From NCBI GenBank assembly GCA_028714735.1, contig JAQTLU010000009.1, positions 60,858 to 124,857 of the forward strand: a stretch of DNA of 64,000 bases, written 5' to 3'. The notes beneath the pieces were generated by a model. That model did no database searches, was not told the DNA's origin, and was given only the letters and a program-made list of their open reading frames with translations. This document shows, one piece after another, positions 19,989 through 29,889 of the stretch. Each line of letters starts with the position of its first letter. The first letter of the stretch is position 1. Both the position numbers and the translations under genes were made by a program. This DNA is from Gallionellaceae bacterium. GTDB lineage: Bacteria; Pseudomonadota; Gammaproteobacteria; Burkholderiales; Thiobacillaceae.

Positions 19989-20570
19989 ATGACCTGCATC
20001 AGCGCAAGCCTAGACAGTCTGGAGACCGGTGCCGGCCTGTACGGCCGCCTGATGGCCCATGCCGCCGGGTTGGCCAACGACGACCTGTTCGCGAAGATGC
20101 TGGTCAGCCAGGCCACCGGGGTCGGGGCCTTGCCGCCCGGCCTAGGCCTCGACCCGGAGTCGTTCTCCGAGCTGCTGACGCGGCACTTCCCCGACTCCGG
20201 TCCGCTCGGCCTCACCGCCGGCGACGGCCTTGATACCGCGCGGGCGCCGGAACGCGACGACCTCATCGCCCTGATGCTCGAAGGCCGTGCCGATGCCGAT
20301 GCCTCCGAGGTCTGGATGGCCGCGATCGTCGCGGCCGCCTGCATGGCCGGCGACCACCTCTGGCAGGATCTCGGCCTCTGGCTGCGCGCGGACCTGTCCC
20401 GTCTGATGACGGAAAACTTCCCCCACTTGGCGGCCAAGAACGACCGCGACATGAAGTGGAAAAAATTCCTCTACCGGCAGATCTGCGACCGCGAAGGCAT
20501 ACCGGTCTGCCCGGCGCCGTCCTGCCAGGCCTGCGTGGATTACGCCAAGTGCTTCAACACGGAGTCCTGA
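19989..20570 (+). CDS. nifQ: NifQ, molybdenum donor for FeMo-co
   Basis: 193 aa. The C-terminal cysteine motif CPAPSCQACVDYAKCF (C-x4-C-x2-C-x5-C) and preceding KWKKFLYRQICDREGI define NifQ, which carries a Mo-Fe-S cluster to NifEN/NifH. Its presence fits with the mod genes 33 kb downstream. It is separated by 9 nt from fesII and 4 nt from draG. Confidence 0.95.
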   Translation: MTCISASLDSLETGAGLYGRLMAHAAGLANDDLFAKMLVSQATGVGALPPGLGLDPESFSELLTRHFPDSGPLGLTAGDGLDTARAPERDDLIALMLEGRADADASEVWMAAIVAAACMAGDHLWQDLGLWLRADLSRLMTENFPHLAAKNDRDMKWKKFLYRQICDREGIPVCPAPSCQACVDYAKCFNTES

Positions 20571-20574
20571 CGGT

Positions 20575-21456
20575 GTGAATGCCGCACTCGACCGCGCCAT
20601 CGCCGCCTACCTCGGCCTGGCCATCGGCGACGCCCTGGGCGCCACGGTCGAGTTCATGACACCGCGCGAAATCGCGGCGCAGTACAAGGTCCACGATACC
20701 TTGCGCGGCGGCGGCTGGCTGAACCTGAAGCGTGGCCAGGTCACCGACGACACCACCATGGCGCTGGCACTCGGCGACGCCATCCTGGCCCATGGCCGGG
20801 TCCTGGCCTTGCCGGCGGCGCAGGCCTTCGACGCCTGGATGCGGGCCAAGCCGGTCGACATCGGCAATACCGTCCGGCGCGGCCTGCTGCGTTTTCGTGA
20901 GACCGGCCAGACCGAGATGCTCGAGTGCGAACACGCTGCCGGCAACGGCGCCGCCATGCGGGTGCTGCCGGCGGTCCTGGCGACCCTGAACCAGCCCGAG
21001 GAGGTGGTGCGGCTGGCCTGCCGGACCCAAGCCCACATCACCCACAACAACCCCTTGTCCGATGCCGGCACCGAATGCCTGGCCCTGATGGTGCGCGACG
21101 CCATCGGTGGCGCCGACAAGGTCCGGCTCTTGCATGAGCGGGCGCATCCCCTGGCCCGGCTGCATACCGAATTCACCTTCCGCGCCGTGCGCCAGCAGGC
21201 CAACCCGAGCGGCTATATCGCCGACACGGTGGTTGCGGTGTTCCAGGCCCTGTTCGATACCGACGACCTCGAGACCTGCCTGGTCGACGTGGTCAACCGG
21301 GGCGGCGATGCCGACACCACCGGGGCCATCGCCGGCATGCTGGCCGGTGCCTTGTACGGCCTCTCGGCCATCCCGGAGCGCTGGCTCAATGCGCTTGATC
21401 CGGCAATACGCAAGGCCTGCGAGGAGCAGGCCGAGGCATTGGTCAGGCTGACCTGA
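20575..21456 (+). CDS. draG: DraG, ADP-ribosyl-[dinitrogen reductase] hydrolase
   Basis: 293 aa ADP-ribosylglycohydrolase. Metal-binding motifs are visible: GDALGATVEF near the N terminus, QVTDDTTMAL, and RGGDADTTGAIAGMLAGALYG near the C terminus (binuclear Mn site). It removes ADP-ribose from the NifH arginine and reactivates nitrogenase. The start is GTG at 20575, 4 nt after nifQ. Its partner draT is not adjacent but lies at 45121-45987. Confidence 0.95.
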   Translation: MNAALDRAIAAYLGLAIGDALGATVEFMTPREIAAQYKVHDTLRGGGWLNLKRGQVTDDTTMALALGDAILAHGRVLALPAAQAFDAWMRAKPVDIGNTVRRGLLRFRETGQTEMLECEHAAGNGAAMRVLPAVLATLNQPEEVVRLACRTQAHITHNNPLSDAGTECLALMVRDAIGGADKVRLLHERAHPLARLHTEFTFRAVRQQANPSGYIADTVVAVFQALFDTDDLETCLVDVVNRGGDADTTGAIAGMLAGALYGLSAIPERWLNALDPAIRKACEEQAEALVRLT

Positions 21457-22242
21457 TCAGGCGGCGGTACGGCGGCGCGGGAACGGCAGGGTCTGGCCGA
21501 ACTTTTCCAGACCCTTGCCGGCCGAGTCGGGATCGCCCTGTCCCGCTACCGGTTCGATAACCTCATGACGGTCGACGCGGGCCAGGGTGACGATCAGGCC
21601 GGCAGTGGCCAGGAACAGGAACACCGGCCCGAACAGCCAGAACACCAGCGGGATGGCAAACAGGTAGGCCCGCATCCCCAGGGCCATCATGTTGCCCGCC
21701 TGGATGAGGCGGTCGGCGACGCTGTCGGGGGACAGGCCGTAATGGGCTTCCTGGTCTTCGCGCGCGACGTTGACCATGAACAGGACGTGATTGGCCAGCC
21801 GGATGGACATGGCGTAGGCGAAGAAGGCGATGATGAAATCGGCCAGCAGGAACATCACCTTGACGATCCACAGGCCGGGCGAATGCGAGCCGAGGAAGCC
21901 GAGGACATGCCAGCTGCGGGTGATGTTTTCCGCCTGCCCGGACAGGGTGAGCGTGCCGACGATGAGCAGCGACGCGGTGGAAGCCATCATGATGCCGACC
22001 ATGATGAAGTTGCGCAGGGTCTGCACGGCCATCACGTCCTTGCCGGGATGGGTCATCACCTGTCTGACCCAGAGTTTGCGGGCCAGGGCGTTGACGGCGT
22101 GGATGGAGCAGGATGGATTGCTCTGGGCACGGGCACGGAAGTTGACGTAGTAGGCGGCAACCAGGATTGCGCTGATCGTGAGGGCGATGCCGTCGGCGCT
22201 GAATTCTCTCAGCCAGGCCAGGTCGGGCAATAGTTCAAGCAT
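21457..22242 (-). CDS. DUF599 membrane protein (paralogue 1)
   Basis: 261 aa with four or five predicted TM helices. It contains MAVQTLRNFIMVGIMMASTA, LLIVGTLTLSGQAENITRSW and LVFWLFGPVFLFLATAG, the DUF599 signature. The function of the family is unknown. Its stop abuts that of draG on the other strand. A second, shorter member at 28650-29315 shares these motifs, so the pair are paralogues. It has an extra charged C-terminal tail of about 40 residues. Confidence 0.82.
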   Translation of the reverse strand: MLELLPDLAWLREFSADGIALTISAILVAAYYVNFRARAQSNPSCSIHAVNALARKLWVRQVMTHPGKDVMAVQTLRNFIMVGIMMASTASLLIVGTLTLSGQAENITRSWHVLGFLGSHSPGLWIVKVMFLLADFIIAFFAYAMSIRLANHVLFMVNVAREDQEAHYGLSPDSVADRLIQAGNMMALGMRAYLFAIPLVFWLFGPVFLFLATAGLIVTLARVDRHEVIEPVAGQGDPDSAGKGLEKFGQTLPFPRRRTAA

Positions 22243-22297
22243 GATGCGTTACTCCAGCGAATAGGTGTTCCAAGCAGGGTGACGATGCGCGTCGCGT

Positions 22298-23254
22298 TCA
22301 GAGGCTGGTGGTCGGGGCATGGTCCAGGCTGGCCAGGTGGCGCCATTTCTCGGCCTTGGCGGCATTTGGCGCCAGGCCAAGCTGGCCTTGTTGATAGGCA
22401 TCGGAGAGCGCGATCATGGCCATGGCATTGCCATGATGGGCAGACAGTCGCAACCACTGCAGGGCCTGCTTGGGATCGGCATCGACCGCCCAGGAGCCAT
22501 CGCGGTAGCGCAGGGCCAGTTCGTACTGGGCGTCGCTGTCGCCGGCCTGGGCACGTTGCATCAGGCTATCCGCGCTCTGTCCGTTCATGGTGGCGTTGTC
22601 GAGCATCCGGTACAGGCGCGACCAGATGCCGTCGTCGGCAGTGACAGCCAGGCTGGGGGCCTGGTCATCGGCACCGAGCGCCTTGCGGGCAGCCAGGTCG
22701 CCCTTGACGCTGGCACGCTCGAGCCAACGGTAACCCTCGTCCTGCCGAGCCGGCGCCTCACCCTGGGCGATCAGCGCCAGGCCAAGTTGCGATTCGGCAT
22801 GGACCTCGCCGGCCTGGGCGGCCTGGCCCCACCACTGCTGCGCCGCAGCCGCGTCCTTGGCGACACCGTCGCCAGCGGCATAAGCATCGCCCAGCAACGC
22901 GGCGGCGTAGGTGTCGCCGGCGCGGGCGGCACGGCCGAACCAGAGCGCGGCGGTCTGGTGGTCCCTGGGCAGTTCATATTGGCCGTTCTGGTAGGCCAGG
23001 CCCAGCATCAGCTGTGCCCGCGGCTCGCCATCCGTAGCCTGCTGGATCAACTGGGTCCGATTGGCACCGTCCTGGACATGATGCGGCAACGCAACCACCA
23101 GGCCGATGCCCAGGGCCACGGCCACGCCAACCAGCAGCGGGGTGCGTGACGGCCCGTCGGCATGGCCATGAAGGCTGGCCATCGGCGCGGCGGCGGCGAC
23201 CAGACTCAGGCGGTATGGCAACTGGTGCTTGCGGACAGGAAAAAAAAGACGCAT
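22298..23254 (-). CDS. membrane-anchored Sel1-repeat (TPR-like) protein
   Basis: 318 aa. One TM helix (about 40-57, LLVGVAVALGIGLVVALP) is followed by Sel1-like repeats: AQLMLGLAYQNGQYELPRDH, TYAAALLGDAYAAGDGVAKD, ESQLGLALIAQGEA, DAQYELALRYRDGSWAVDAD, AMAMIALSDAYQQGQ. Sel1 repeats form helical protein-binding scaffolds; no partner is indicated. It is divergent from the sensor kinase at 23422. Confidence 0.85.
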   Translation of the reverse strand: MRLFFPVRKHQLPYRLSLVAAAAPMASLHGHADGPSRTPLLVGVAVALGIGLVVALPHHVQDGANRTQLIQQATDGEPRAQLMLGLAYQNGQYELPRDHQTAALWFGRAARAGDTYAAALLGDAYAAGDGVAKDAAAAQQWWGQAAQAGEVHAESQLGLALIAQGEAPARQDEGYRWLERASVKGDLAARKALGADDQAPSLAVTADDGIWSRLYRMLDNATMNGQSADSLMQRAQAGDSDAQYELALRYRDGSWAVDADPKQALQWLRLSAHHGNAMAMIALSDAYQQGQLGLAPNAAKAEKWRHLASLDHAPTTSL

Positions 23255-23421
23255 TTTTAAACCCCTTGGATGGATGATGCCGGATGCTATGTAGAGTTCA
23301 CAGCAAGGTCCGGGCCAGTCCCTTTTAATTCATTTAATGTCAATACAAATCAACATGTTATGCGAGTCTTTCCGGCGCCTTGCCGGGTCCGCAGGCTACG
23401 CATTGCGGAGGGATCAACAAA

Positions 23422-25163
23422 ATGCGTAGCCTGCATCGCTGGTGGCAGGTCAACCGGCTGCAACGCAAGGTCATGCTGGTGGTGCTGGTGATCATCGTGG
23501 TGCCCATGGTGGCCACCGGCATGCTGACGGCCTCCTGGGTGATCACCCGGGTGGATGCCTCGATCGAGAACTGGCTGCGCGAGTCGGCCCGGCTGAACCT
23601 GGACTGGCTGCACGGACTGCACAACAACGCCCGCCTGTTCACCGACCTGCTGGAGGAGGTCAACCACGACCAGTGGCGCCTGGTCCCGGACCAGCCCCTG
23701 ATCCCGCAACGCCTGCAGCCGCTGGCGGGCGAGCTGGGGATCAGCTTCATCCAGGTCTACGGCCTGGATGGACGACGGTTGTATAGCTCGATACCGGTCG
23801 AGATGGCCTGGACGCCGGAACCGGGGCACGACGAGGCGGTGATCCGGGTCAGCCGGGAACAGCAACGGCAACTGGCGGCGGTGACCGTGGTGGAGGTGCC
23901 CCGGCGGGGGCCGGCGCGCTATCGTCTGGTCATCGGCGCCTTGTTCGACAAGCCGCTGCTGCAGCATCTGGGCCTGACCAGCGGCCTCAAGACCCGTTTG
24001 TTCTATCCCAGTGGCGAGGATTTCGCCAAGGCCTTCGCGGAGGAAGAGAGCGCACCCTTGCGCCTGCGCCTGCCGGCCGAGGCCTTCCAGCGCCTGCGCG
24101 GGCGCCAGGAATTCTTCAGCCCGGAGGCGGAGGAGGGCACCTACTGGGGCCTGTATACCCCGGTCCTCGACTCCAACCGCCAGGTCGAGGCGGTGTTGTT
24201 CAGCGGCCTGGCCCACAGCCGGGGTGACCAGATCCTGGCCGACCGCAGCACCCTGACCCTGGCCATCGCCCTGCTCGGCAGCCTGCTGGCGGTGGGCATG
24301 GGACTGTTGTTGAGCCGGCTGGTGATCCGCCCGGTGGAGACCCTGCGCGATGGCGTCCTGCGGGTGGCGGCGCAGGACTTCCGGGCCGCGATCCCGGTGC
24401 GCGGCAACGACGAGCTGGCCGACCTGGCGCGCGCCTTCAACACCATGGCCGCCAGCCTGCGCGAGGCGCGCGACGAGCAGCAGCAGGAATTCCGGCGCGA
24501 CAAGATCACCGCGCTGGGCGAGCTGTCCCTGGCCATGGCGCACGAGATCCGCAACCCGATCGGCGTGCTCAACACCGCGGCCCAGCTGATGGACAAGGCC
24601 CAGGGCGACCCGGAACGCCTGGCCGACCTGACCCGCATGATCCGGGAGGAGACTGCACGCCTGAACGGCCTCCTGCGCGACTTCCAGCAACTGGCCCGGC
24701 ACCGCAAGCCGCAGTTTGAGGTCATCCCGCCCGAGCGGCCCTTGGAGGCGGCCCTGCGCCTGATGCTGGCGGCGCACCCGGAGGTCGGGCTGACGCGGGA
24801 GTACGAGCACGGCGGGGCGGTGATCCAGGCCGACCCGGAGTTGCTCCAGCAGGCCTGGACCAACCTGATCAACAATGCCCTGGAAGCCATCGGCGCTGCG
24901 CCCGCCCGGCTGATCCTGCGTTCCTGGCTGGACGGCGCCTCGCTCTACGTCGCCCTGGAGGACAACGGCCCGGGCGTGCCGGTGGAGCGGATACCGCGCC
25001 TGTTCGAGCCCTTCTACACCTCCAAGGACCACGGCAGCGGCCTCGGCCTGACCATCGCCGACACCCTGGTCGAGGCCAATGCCGGCCGATTGCAATACGC
25101 CCCGGGCCGGATCGGCGGGGCCTCATTCATGATGCGGTTCGCCACCGCCACGGGAGCCCCCTG

Positions 25164-25164
<1 letters not shown>
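23422..25164 (+). CDS. membrane sensor histidine kinase of NtrB/ZraS type
   Basis: 580 aa. TM1 (about 18-40), a large extracytoplasmic sensor region (about 41-285) with HNNARLFTDLLEEVNHDQWR and TYWGLYTPVLDSNRQ, TM2 (about 290-312), HAMP, HisKA with LSLAMAHEIRNPIGVLNTA, and ATPase boxes INNALEAIG, EDNGPGVP and GSGLGLTIA. The start at 23422 follows GGAGG by ten bases and removes an unlikely 14-residue leader. The stop overlaps the start of the NtrC-type regulator (TGATG). Confidence 0.88.
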
Positions 25165-26552
<1,388 letters not shown>

Positions 26553-26562
26553 CGACCCCGGA

Positions 26563-26994
26563 TCAGGACAACACCGGCAACGCGGTCCCCTTCATGGCCA
26601 CCTTCGATTCGCCGGTGCGCTTCAGGTGCGCCGCCAGGGCGGAATCCATGGTCGCCAGATGGAGGCTGAACCACTCCGCCAGCCCGGTTCGGACATAGGC
26701 CCGGGCCAGCATCAGGCGGCCGCGCTGCACCGCCCGGTTCATCTGCACCAGATCGCCGTAGACACGGTGATGCTCGCCCTCGTGTTCACCCAGGGCCGGG
26801 AAGCGCGAGATGCGCATCAGCCGGCCCTCGTTGCTGAAATGCTGGCGCGAGTGGTCGAGCAGCTTGCCGAACAAGGCCGCAAAATCGGCGTCGTCGGCCT
26901 CGTTCAGCAGGTTCACCAGGGCGGTGAATTCACGGTGCGTATGGTCCATCTCGTCGATGCCGAGGCCATGCACGGCGTCCACCCAGTCGATCAT
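26563..26994 (-). CDS. bacteriohemerythrin-like O2-binding protein
   Basis: 143 aa single-domain hemerythrin. The diiron ligands are present: MDHTHREF, HSRQHFSNEG, GEHEGEHHRV and HLATMDSAL (H-HxxxE-HxxxH-HxxxxD). Such proteins bind O2 reversibly and can buffer or carry it. Its ATG overlaps the stop of the SIR2-like gene, so the two form an operon that starts at a sigma-54 promoter with a NifA site, pointing to a role in protecting or tuning nitrogen fixation. Confidence 0.9.
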   Translation of the reverse strand: MIDWVDAVHGLGIDEMDHTHREFTALVNLLNEADDADFAALFGKLLDHSRQHFSNEGRLMRISRFPALGEHEGEHHRVYGDLVQMNRAVQRGRLMLARAYVRTGLAEWFSLHLATMDSALAAHLKRTGESKVAMKGTALPVLS

Positions 26995-27845
26995 GCCACG
27001 CTTTCCAGTGCCAGCTCGGGTTCGGCCGCGGCGAGAAAGTCGGCCACAGAGGCCGGGACCAGTTCGAAGCCCAGCTTGTCGAGGAAGCGCTTCTCCTTGT
27101 CGTTGGCATCCGGTATCACGGCCCAGCCCCCGGCATGGCCGAAGGCGATGTCGGCCAGCACCATGCGCTCGGTGTCGCGGTTCAGGCGCATGCCCAGCAG
27201 CAGGTACTTGCGGCCCTGGCGCATGCGCTTCAGGAACGGCGGGATGGCGAAGCCGCCCATCAGCTCGGTGATGTAGTCGACGAAGTCGGCGTCCGAGGCG
27301 ATGTAATTGGACTCCGGCAACGGCGTGCCGAGCGGCTTGAACAATACCGGCAGGCTGACATCGACCGCCTCGGGGTCGATGGCCTGGTAAGCCGTGCCGT
27401 CGTGCTGGAACAGCTTGAACCGGTAGGCGGCGGCGCTGATGCGGGCGACGCCGACGATCAGGGTGTGCGGGGTGCGGGCATAGGTCTGCTGGAGCAGGGT
27501 GTCGCGGTTGGCGTCGACGATATAGGGCAGCCCGCAGCCGGCCAGCCAGGTGTGCAGCGCGGAGGCGCTCCAGGAGGTATCGCGGTAGGTGCGGTCGAGA
27601 AACTTGGTCAGGGCGCCGCGGCCGCGCTTGAGTTCCACGTTCATCGCTGCGCGCGGGAACTCGTACATCAGCTTGGGCGCCATCGGCTGGCCATTGTTCA
27701 TGGCCAGGATCAGGCTGTCGGAATCGGCCGGGATGCTCTGGCCGCTGGCGGGATCGATTACCCCGGCCAGGGCGCCGGCGCCCAGGTAAGGCACCACGGA
27801 ACCGTCATTCAGACCGGACAGGATGGAAGCAAAAGGTGTGGACAC
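26991..27845 (-). CDS. SIR2-like domain protein in a NifA-type operon
   Basis: 284 aa. The N-terminal SVVPYLGAGAL matches the SIR2-type nucleotide loop, CGLPYIVDANRDTLLQQTY the position of the TNxD loop, and LFKPLGTPLPESNYIASDAD the segment that holds the catalytic His in active members (KLHGS). Here that His and the Asn-Tyr-Asp residues are not recognisable, so deacylase or NADase activity is doubtful and a binding or sensing role is possible. The start is GTG at 27845 with GGAG eight bases upstream. It is co-transcribed with hemerythrin. Confidence 0.65.
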   Translation of the reverse strand: MSTPFASILSGLNDGSVVPYLGAGALAGVIDPASGQSIPADSDSLILAMNNGQPMAPKLMYEFPRAAMNVELKRGRGALTKFLDRTYRDTSWSASALHTWLAGCGLPYIVDANRDTLLQQTYARTPHTLIVGVARISAAAYRFKLFQHDGTAYQAIDPEAVDVSLPVLFKPLGTPLPESNYIASDADFVDYITELMGGFAIPPFLKRMRQGRKYLLLGMRLNRDTERMVLADIAFGHAGGWAVIPDANDKEKRFLDKLGFELVPASVADFLAAAEPELALESVA

Positions 27846-27878
27846 GGTGGGTTCTCCAAGGCAAACAAACCCGATACC

Positions 27879-27894
27879 CGCAAAACCCGTGCCG
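27879..27894 (-). promoter_or_regulatory. sigma-54 promoter for the SIR2-like/hemerythrin operon
   Basis: Minus strand reads CGGCACGGGTTTTGCG, with GG-N10-GC spacing and consensus GGCACG and TTGC elements. It lies about 35 bp upstream of the GTG start. Confidence 0.8.
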
Positions 27895-27938
27895 GGGCCG
27901 GATCCCTGTGTCGGTGCGGCTTCCGGGGTAGCCCGCCT

Positions 27939-27954
27939 TGTCGTGTTCGCGACA
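27939..27954. promoter_or_regulatory. NifA UAS shared by divergent sigma-54 promoters
   Basis: TGTCGTGTTCGCGACA fits TGT-N10-ACA and has the extended TGTCG/CGACA symmetry of the rnfA/nifL site. It is about 54 bp from the minus-strand -24 element and about 81 bp from the plus-strand one. Confidence 0.78.
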
Positions 27955-28026
27955 ATTGCCCCGGCAATGGCACGAATCCGCGTCGGCGCCCGGCAATAAA
28001 CCCTGTAGTGACGCGGGTTTGCCGGC

Positions 28027-28041
28027 TGGCCCGGATTTTGC
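28027..28041 (+). promoter_or_regulatory. sigma-54 promoter for the unknown 186-aa gene
   Basis: TGGCCCGGATTTTGC shows GG-N10-GC spacing, 41 bp upstream of the start codon at 28082. Confidence 0.75.
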
Positions 28042-28081
28042 GGTGTCTTTATCGCTTATTCACTTTCCCCAGGGGAACTAT

Positions 28082-28642
28082 ATGTTGCTGGACAACTACG
28101 AGAAGGACCAACTGCTGTACAACTCCAACTTCAAGGAGGCCGCCGGTGCCGGCTGGTACGCCTACCGGGGCGACCTGGTTGTGGTGGACGGCGAGATCGC
28201 CGATGCCCAGGGCCGCCGCAAGCCGCCCGTGGTCGGGCTGATCGGCTCGGTCATGCTGACCGAGTCGGACAAGATCAAGCTGTTGGCGGGCTCGCTCGAC
28301 GACCTGGCCGACATCAAACCTATGCTGGGCAAATACCAGGCCGATTTCGCTGCTGACGTGAAGGTGGTCCTGTTCGTGGTCAACGTTGCCAAGCCCGTGA
28401 TCGCCACCCTCGACGGGATCAACTTCGTGCTGATCCCGATGGTCGACGGCATGGTCTGGAACGAACTGGCCGACGAACTGGCCCTGGAAAAGAGCGACTT
28501 CAAGGGCCAGGGCGCCGGCGAAAAGGTACGTACCGTGTATGAGGCGTTCACGGGCTACAAGCCCAAATACGAGACCGTCACCATGGACGAGGCCATGGCG
28601 CGCAAGACCGACGCCAAGCGGGAAAACCGCGGACCGGTTTAG
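28082..28642 (+). CDS. unknown 186-aa protein under a NifA-type promoter
   Basis: Not recognised. 186 aa, soluble, no signal peptide or cysteine. Features: MLLDNYEKDQLLYNSNFKEA, a Gly/Val beta-rich core (VVGLIGSVMLTESDK, VKVVLFVVNVAKPVIATL, GINFVLIPMVDGMVWNELAD), and a charged C terminus (AMARKTDAKRENRGPV). ATG 28082 is chosen for its position behind AGGGGA and the sigma-54 promoter; the frame is open further upstream through the promoter region. It is divergent from the SIR2-like/hemerythrin operon and shares its NifA site, so it is probably expressed during nitrogen fixation. Confidence 0.75.
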   Translation: MLLDNYEKDQLLYNSNFKEAAGAGWYAYRGDLVVVDGEIADAQGRRKPPVVGLIGSVMLTESDKIKLLAGSLDDLADIKPMLGKYQADFAADVKVVLFVVNVAKPVIATLDGINFVLIPMVDGMVWNELADELALEKSDFKGQGAGEKVRTVYEAFTGYKPKYETVTMDEAMARKTDAKRENRGPV

Positions 28643-28649
28643 CCGCCTG

Positions 28650-29315
28650 CTAGGAAGAGGGGTCGCTGCGATCCAGCCGGTACAGGCTGAACACCAGCCA
28701 GGTCGTGGCGATCATCAGGAACACCGGGCCGAACAGCCAGAACACCAGCGGCACCGCGAAGAAGAATGCCCGCATGCCGATGGTGAACAAGCTGCCGGCC
28801 CGGTTCAGCCGCTGCCCGACGCCGTGCGGTGACAGGCTGGGGTGGGCGCCGGGGTCGGGTACGTTGATCATGAACACCACCTGATTGGCCAGGCGTACCG
28901 ACATGGCGAAGGCGAAGAAGGCCACGATGAAGTCGATCAGCAGGCAGAGCACCTTGATGATCCAGATCTCCGCCGAATGGGCACTGATCAGGTTCAACAC
29001 ATGCCAGCTGTGTGCGATGTTCTCGGCCTGGCCCGACAGGGTCAGGGTGCCGATGATGAGCAGGGCGGCCGTGGAGGCCATCAGCGAGGCGCCCATGATG
29101 AAGTTACGCAGGGTCTGCACCGCCATGATGTCCCGGGACGGATTGTTCATGACGTTGATCACCCAGAGTGCGCGCGCCAGCTCGTTGACGCCCTGGATGG
29201 TATAGGTCGGATCCTTGCGCAGGCGCAAATTCAGGAACAGGTAGTAGGCCCCGATCAGCATTGCGCTGAACAGGAAGGCGGCCAGATCGACCCCGAAGCT
29301 TTTCAATAAATCCAT
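28650..29315 (-). CDS. DUF599 membrane protein (paralogue 2)
   Basis: 221 aa with four or five TM helices. It shares AVQTLRNFIMGASLMASTAA, LIIGTLTLSGQAENIAHSWH, VRLANQVVFMINV and LVFWLFGPVFLMIATTW with the paralogue at 21457-22242. It ends convergently 7 nt from the unknown 186-aa gene. The two copies flank the NtrBC-like and hemerythrin/SIR2 block. The function is unknown. Confidence 0.82.
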   Translation of the reverse strand: MDLLKSFGVDLAAFLFSAMLIGAYYLFLNLRLRKDPTYTIQGVNELARALWVINVMNNPSRDIMAVQTLRNFIMGASLMASTAALLIIGTLTLSGQAENIAHSWHVLNLISAHSAEIWIIKVLCLLIDFIVAFFAFAMSVRLANQVVFMINVPDPGAHPSLSPHGVGQRLNRAGSLFTIGMRAFFFAVPLVFWLFGPVFLMIATTWLVFSLYRLDRSDPSS

Positions 29316-29349
29316 ATCGTAGTCATGTCCTCACTGGGTCTCCGCCCAC

Positions 29350-29802
29350 TCAGGTCGGGGCGTCTCTATTATTGGCCTTGTCGATATTCCAGAAATGTTC
29401 CATGAACACGTAGGTGAACGAGGCCGACCAGCCGATCAGCAGGAGTCCGTTCAGGGCCTCGAATCCGCACACCATGCGCAGCATGCCGGTGGGAAAGATG
29501 TCGCCGAAACCGACCGAGGTATAGGTCTCCGCGGAAAAGTACAGGAAAGTGGCGAAGCTGTCCGCGAAATGGCCGACGAAGTTGCCCAGGCTGAAATGAT
29601 CGCGCAGGAAATAATAGGCCACGCCGTACAGGACGATCTCCAGCATGTGTGCAATCAGGGTGCCGAGGACGCCGAACAGGACCCGCGCCCGGTCGGATAC
29701 GGCGAGCCTGGGCAGGATGGCGGACAGGCCGCGCAGGCACTCGAAATGGATCAGCGTGGTGGCGAGGATGAGGAGGGCGCTGAGCAGAAGCGCAATGGTC
29801 AT
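29350..29802 (-). CDS. two-TM potassium-channel-like protein
   Basis: 150 aa from ATG 29802. TM1 (MTIALLLSALLILATTLIHF), a second helix (LGTLIAHMLEIVLYGVAYYF), a pore loop with selectivity filter TSVGFGD (canonical TxGYGD with Phe for Tyr), and a last TM (GLLLIGWSASFTYVFME). This is the Ion_trans_2 arrangement of bacterial K+ channels, without a regulatory cytoplasmic domain. It lies 34 nt upstream of the DUF599 gene on the same strand, so they may be co-transcribed. Confidence 0.82.
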   Translation of the reverse strand: MTIALLLSALLILATTLIHFECLRGLSAILPRLAVSDRARVLFGVLGTLIAHMLEIVLYGVAYYFLRDHFSLGNFVGHFADSFATFLYFSAETYTSVGFGDIFPTGMLRMVCGFEALNGLLLIGWSASFTYVFMEHFWNIDKANNRDAPT

Positions 29803-29889
29803 GGCGTGAGTGGGCGTCCTGGTCGGGTGTCTGGGCTGGCCACCCGGACAGACCGGAAATAATCGCAAGGGTTCAGCCGGCGCATGCGG

